Positions 62,021-64,000 of a DNA stretch of 64,000 nt are shown here, piece by piece. The stretch is taken from the NCBI GenBank assembly GCA_021824175.1, contig JAKALP010000009.1:62001-126000 (forward strand), in the 5' to 3' direction. This DNA is from Deltaproteobacteria bacterium (lineage in GTDB: Bacteria; Desulfobacterota; Desulfobacteria; Desulfobacterales; Desulfosarcinaceae). The translations under genes were made by a program, and so were the position numbers. A model generated the notes under the pieces. That model did not search any database and had not been told where the DNA came from. It saw only the letters and a list, made by a program, of their open reading frames with translations. Each line of letters begins with the position of its first letter. Within the stretch, counting starts at the first letter, position 1.

Positions 62021-62130
62021 TGCCTGTTTGCCCGTTTGCCCGTTGGCCCGTTTGCCCGTTTGCCCGTTGGCCCGTTTGCCCGTTGGCCCGTGTGCCCGTT
62101 GGCCCGTGTGCCCGTTGGCCCGTTGGTTGG
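62021..62130. repeat. Octamer tandem repeat array, upstream of RND gene
   Basis: About 13 imperfect units CCCGTTTG / CCCGTTGG / CCCGTGTG (8 bp), 38 bp before the RND start codon, between adaptor and transporter genes of one operon. Same unit length as the array at 54061-54211, different sequence. Confidence 0.85.
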
Positions 62131-62156
62131 TGGGCCTGTTTCCCAAGTCCCTGCGT

Positions 62157-62198
62157 TCTGCGTGGGAGCAGGTCGGGGCGAAATGCTTCCCACGCAGA
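62157..62198. repeat. Hairpin repeat TCTGCGTGGGA type
   Basis: TCTGCGTGGGAGCA and its near-complement TGCTTCCCACGCAGA, 13-base loop; of the kind of GTTCCCACGC palindrome seen dispersed in many genomes. Lies just after the adaptor gene's end. Confidence 0.6.
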
Positions 62199-62214
62199 GC
62201 ATGGGAACGAGGAG

Positions 62215-63489
62215 CTACTTCGCTTGCGAGGCCGGTTCCGGTGAGGCCGGCGGCTGCTGAGCCGGTTCCTGTGATACCGGTTGCGGTGGCGCTGATTCCG
62301 GCGAAGCTGCCGGTTGCTGTGCCGCCGGTGGTTGCTGCGGCGCCGGTTCCGGCGGGGCCGGGGCGGCCTTGGGCATTACCTTAACGCCGTCGCCCACCTT
62401 CTGGATGCCTTCGGCCACCACGCGGTCACCGGGGACCAGCCCCTCTTTGACCACCCACAGGTCGCCGCTGCGTTCACCCATCTTCACGTTGCGAATATGC
62501 ACCGTGTTGTCCGCATCCACCACCGCCACCTGGTAGTTGCCTTGCAATTCGCCCACGGCGCGTTGGGGCACCAGCAGGGCGTCCTTTTCAATGCCGATCT
62601 GGGCGCGCACTTTGGCATATTGCCCCGGCCGCAGCACATTGCCGGGGTTGGGGAAGAGAATGGCCACTTTCAGGGTGCCGGTCTGGGGGTCCACCTGGCG
62701 GTCGGCAAAGGCAAATTCGCCGGGCTGGGGCCAGGCGCTGCCATCGGCCAGAAGCAGAGTAAAGGTGGGGCGCTCGCCCGCGCCAGTGGCTTCGCGCTGT
62801 TTGGCGCGCTCCACGGCCTGCAAATACTCTTTTTCGCTGATGGGGATATAGACCTTAATCGGATCGACGGTGGAAACCGTGGTCAAGGTCTTGGCCTGGG
62901 GCGTGCCCACCAGATCGCCGATCTGGGCCGTGGCCGCGCCGGCGATGCCATCGATGGGCGATGTAATTTGGGTGAACCCCAGGTCGAATTCGGCCTTTTT
63001 CACGGCGGCCTGGGCCTGCACTTCCTGGGCTTCGGCGGCTTGGACGCGGCCGATGGCATCATCCTTGTCCTTCTGGCTGACTGCGTTGGCTTTGGCCAGG
63101 GGCTCGATGCGGGCCAGGGTGGCTTTGGCAGTCTGCAATACGGCTTTTTGCTTGGCCAGGGCACCCTTGGCTTCATCCAGGGCAGCCTGGAAGGGGCGGG
63201 GATCGATTTCGAACAGCGGCGCGCCGGTCTTGACGAAGTCACCTTCTTTATAATTCTGCTTGATCAGGTAGCCCTGCACCTGGGCCAGGATGGTGGCGTT
63301 CACCGATCCGTCCAGGGTGGCCACCCATTCACGGTTGATGGGCACATCCTTTTGCACCACGGTGGCCACTTCCACTTCGGGCGGTGGCGGTGCTGCGGCG
63401 GTTTTCTTCTTTTTGGAACAGCCGGTAGAAAGTGCCGCGGCGATGATCAACACCGTCAATACGGATAGGGATAGCGTCTTGCGTTTCAC
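62215..63489 (-). CDS. RND periplasmic adaptor (AcrA/MexA-like) lipoprotein
   Basis: 424 residues from a GTG start with AAGGAGGAGAT immediately upstream; an in-frame ATG at 63582 lies further up without a site. Signal peptide LIIAAALSTGC|SK lipobox. The lipoyl halves (ATILAQVQGYLIKQNYKEGD and TSPIDGIAGAATAQIGDLVG) flank a helical hairpin; the C-terminus ends in ~50 residues rich in Pro/Gln/Ala. It is the first gene of the RND operon. Confidence 0.93.
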   Translation of the reverse strand: MKRKTLSLSVLTVLIIAAALSTGCSKKKKTAAAPPPPEVEVATVVQKDVPINREWVATLDGSVNATILAQVQGYLIKQNYKEGDFVKTGAPLFEIDPRPFQAALDEAKGALAKQKAVLQTAKATLARIEPLAKANAVSQKDKDDAIGRVQAAEAQEVQAQAAVKKAEFDLGFTQITSPIDGIAGAATAQIGDLVGTPQAKTLTTVSTVDPIKVYIPISEKEYLQAVERAKQREATGAGERPTFTLLLADGSAWPQPGEFAFADRQVDPQTGTLKVAILFPNPGNVLRPGQYAKVRAQIGIEKDALLVPQRAVGELQGNYQVAVVDADNTVHIRNVKMGERSGDLWVVKEGLVPGDRVVAEGIQKVGDGVKVMPKAAPAPPEPAPQQPPAAQQPAASPESAPPQPVSQEPAQQPPASPEPASQAK

Positions 63490-63755
63490 ATCTCCTCCTT
63501 TATGGTTTGGATGCTGGGAAACTTTGAATATATCCAAAGTAGCTATTAAGTGCGTGAATAAAACGCCCGTGTGAAATTCCAATGGACCTCGATTAATGAA
63601 CAGAGCTATATCTTAGCAGGTCGAAAAAGTAAATCCGGTCATTGAGTTGGGTTGTGGGTTACGGCCGTTGTTTTAGGCTGGAAATCGTACTCGTACGCGT
63701 ACGAGTACGACTTGCACGGCAGTCTTGAGCCCGCAACAGTTGCAATTTGTTTCCC
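63490..63755. other. Intergenic region
   Basis: 266 bp upstream of the RND operon and downstream of the amylase-like gene end; it holds the hexamer palindrome at 63686-63710 and the probable efflux promoter (AT-rich 63530-63625). No regulator gene or operator palindrome was recognised. Confidence 0.4.
63686..63710. repeat. CGAGTA-type palindromic hexamer array, copy 4
   Basis: CGTACTCGTACGCGTACGAG plus TACGA: a complete palindrome around CGCG made of the same hexamers as the other three copies. Confidence 0.85.
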
Positions 63756-64000
63756 TCACCCCCCTCTTTCAACCTCAAACACCAGGGCGCGCCAGCCCGG
63801 CTCGTCTAGGAAGAGCCCTTTGGACCGCAACTCCTCTCCCCGGCGATCATGCTGGACATTGCTGAGCAAATCCTTTAAGCGCCACACCCCATCGGGGAAC
63901 TCGGGCAGTCGCACATAACACTGGCTCCGGTGGGGCGAAAAATTCACCACTACCACCAGCCGCTCTTGGGAATCGCCCTGCCAGGTAAATACAATGAAGC
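63756..64000 (-). CDS. Alpha-amylase (GH13)-type protein, C-terminal fragment (window edge)
   Basis: The minus-strand frame is open to the window end; about 80 C-terminal residues are visible: FIVFTWQGDSQERLVVVVNF, then SPHRSQCYVRLPEFPDGVWR and a closing LFLDEPGWRALVFEVER. This is the beta-sandwich C-terminal domain seen after the catalytic barrel of GH13 alpha-glucosidase/amylase-type enzymes. The catalytic part lies outside the window. Confidence 0.7.
   Translation of the reverse strand, partial: FIVFTWQGDSQERLVVVVNFSPHRSQCYVRLPEFPDGVWRLKDLLSNVQHDRRGEELRSKGLFLDEPGWRALVFEVERGG

Noticed and set aside
61984-62202. 73-residue N-terminal extension of the RND transporter
   Set aside because: It is only the octamer repeat translated; the ATG at 61983 begins the canonical RND N-terminus.
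60712-62244. 510-codon frame antisense to the RND transporter
   Set aside because: His/Gly/Asp-rich composition and passage through the octamer array; no motif and no start site.
62314-63468. 384-codon frame antisense to the RND adaptor
   Set aside because: Gly/His/Leu-rich shadow of a clearly functional gene with lipobox and lipoyl motifs on the other strand.

Overview
The window looks like a chromosomal segment of a GC-rich, anaerobic Desulfobacterota-type (deltaproteobacterial) bacterium. The evidence is indirect: four multiheme c-type cytochromes carrying 6, 6, 16 and 26 CxxCH motifs, a flavoredoxin-like flavin reductase, two CoA-transferases, and small Cys-rich signalling modules with the 'LLPICxxCKKIR' signature. 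No rRNA, tRNA, CRISPR array, phage or intact insertion sequence was recognised. Both ends cut through genes: gltB on the left and a GH13 alpha-amylase-type gene on the right.

Layout. 1-5 kb: gltB 3' end and gltD, separated by a palindromic repeat element and an antisense gene encoding an enolase-superfamily enzyme fused to a Cys-nucleophile alpha/beta hydrolase. After gltD come a small toxin-antitoxin-like remnant and a bidirectional terminator. 5-12 kb: a secreted polyester-hydrolase-like lipoprotein, then a four-gene minus-strand cluster that reads as a synthase-dependent exopolysaccharide system (degenerate-GGDEF zinc-ribbon regulator, GT2 synthase, TolC-like channel fused to a TIM-barrel-like domain, HlyD/Alg44-like adaptor). 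12.5-19 kb: epoxide-hydrolase-like enzyme, YbhB protein, two gene relics, two membrane sensors ending in the zinc-like module, and a CoA-transferase/GNAT fusion. 19-26.8 kb: small basic protein, EAL-HDOD protein, chemotaxis receptor with a sigma-28-like promoter, penicillin acylase, flavin reductase and a YhiN-type flavoprotein.

26.9-39.4 kb is the most distinctive region: a divergent locus for a probable outer-membrane electron conduit. The minus arm encodes a beta-barrel with an inserted discoidin-like domain, a YVTN propeller lipoprotein, a hexaheme cytochrome and an NHL protein. The plus arm encodes a double parvulin chaperone, a 26-heme and a 16-heme cytochrome, and an NHL protein. A second hexaheme cytochrome with an EF-hand-type protein follows at 41.7-43.7 kb. 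This combination suggests extracellular electron exchange.

39.6-48.5 kb also holds a stand-alone AMP-ligase plus acyl carrier protein, a fused CoA-transferase, a condensation-domain protein, and a nucleotidyltransferase two-gene module bracketed by direct repeats. 48.9-57.4 kb holds a giant kinase/ATPase/GAF/GGDEF protein, an HD(ppGpp hydrolase-like)-CBS-HEPN-like fusion, an OmpW-like protein and PPK2. 57.4-63.5 kb is a complete RND efflux operon.

Intergenic DNA is rich in short repeats: CGAGTA-type palindromic hexamer arrays at four loci, octamer tandem arrays upstream of two genes, and several dispersed hairpin elements. All family assignments come from reading motifs by eye; no database search was run.
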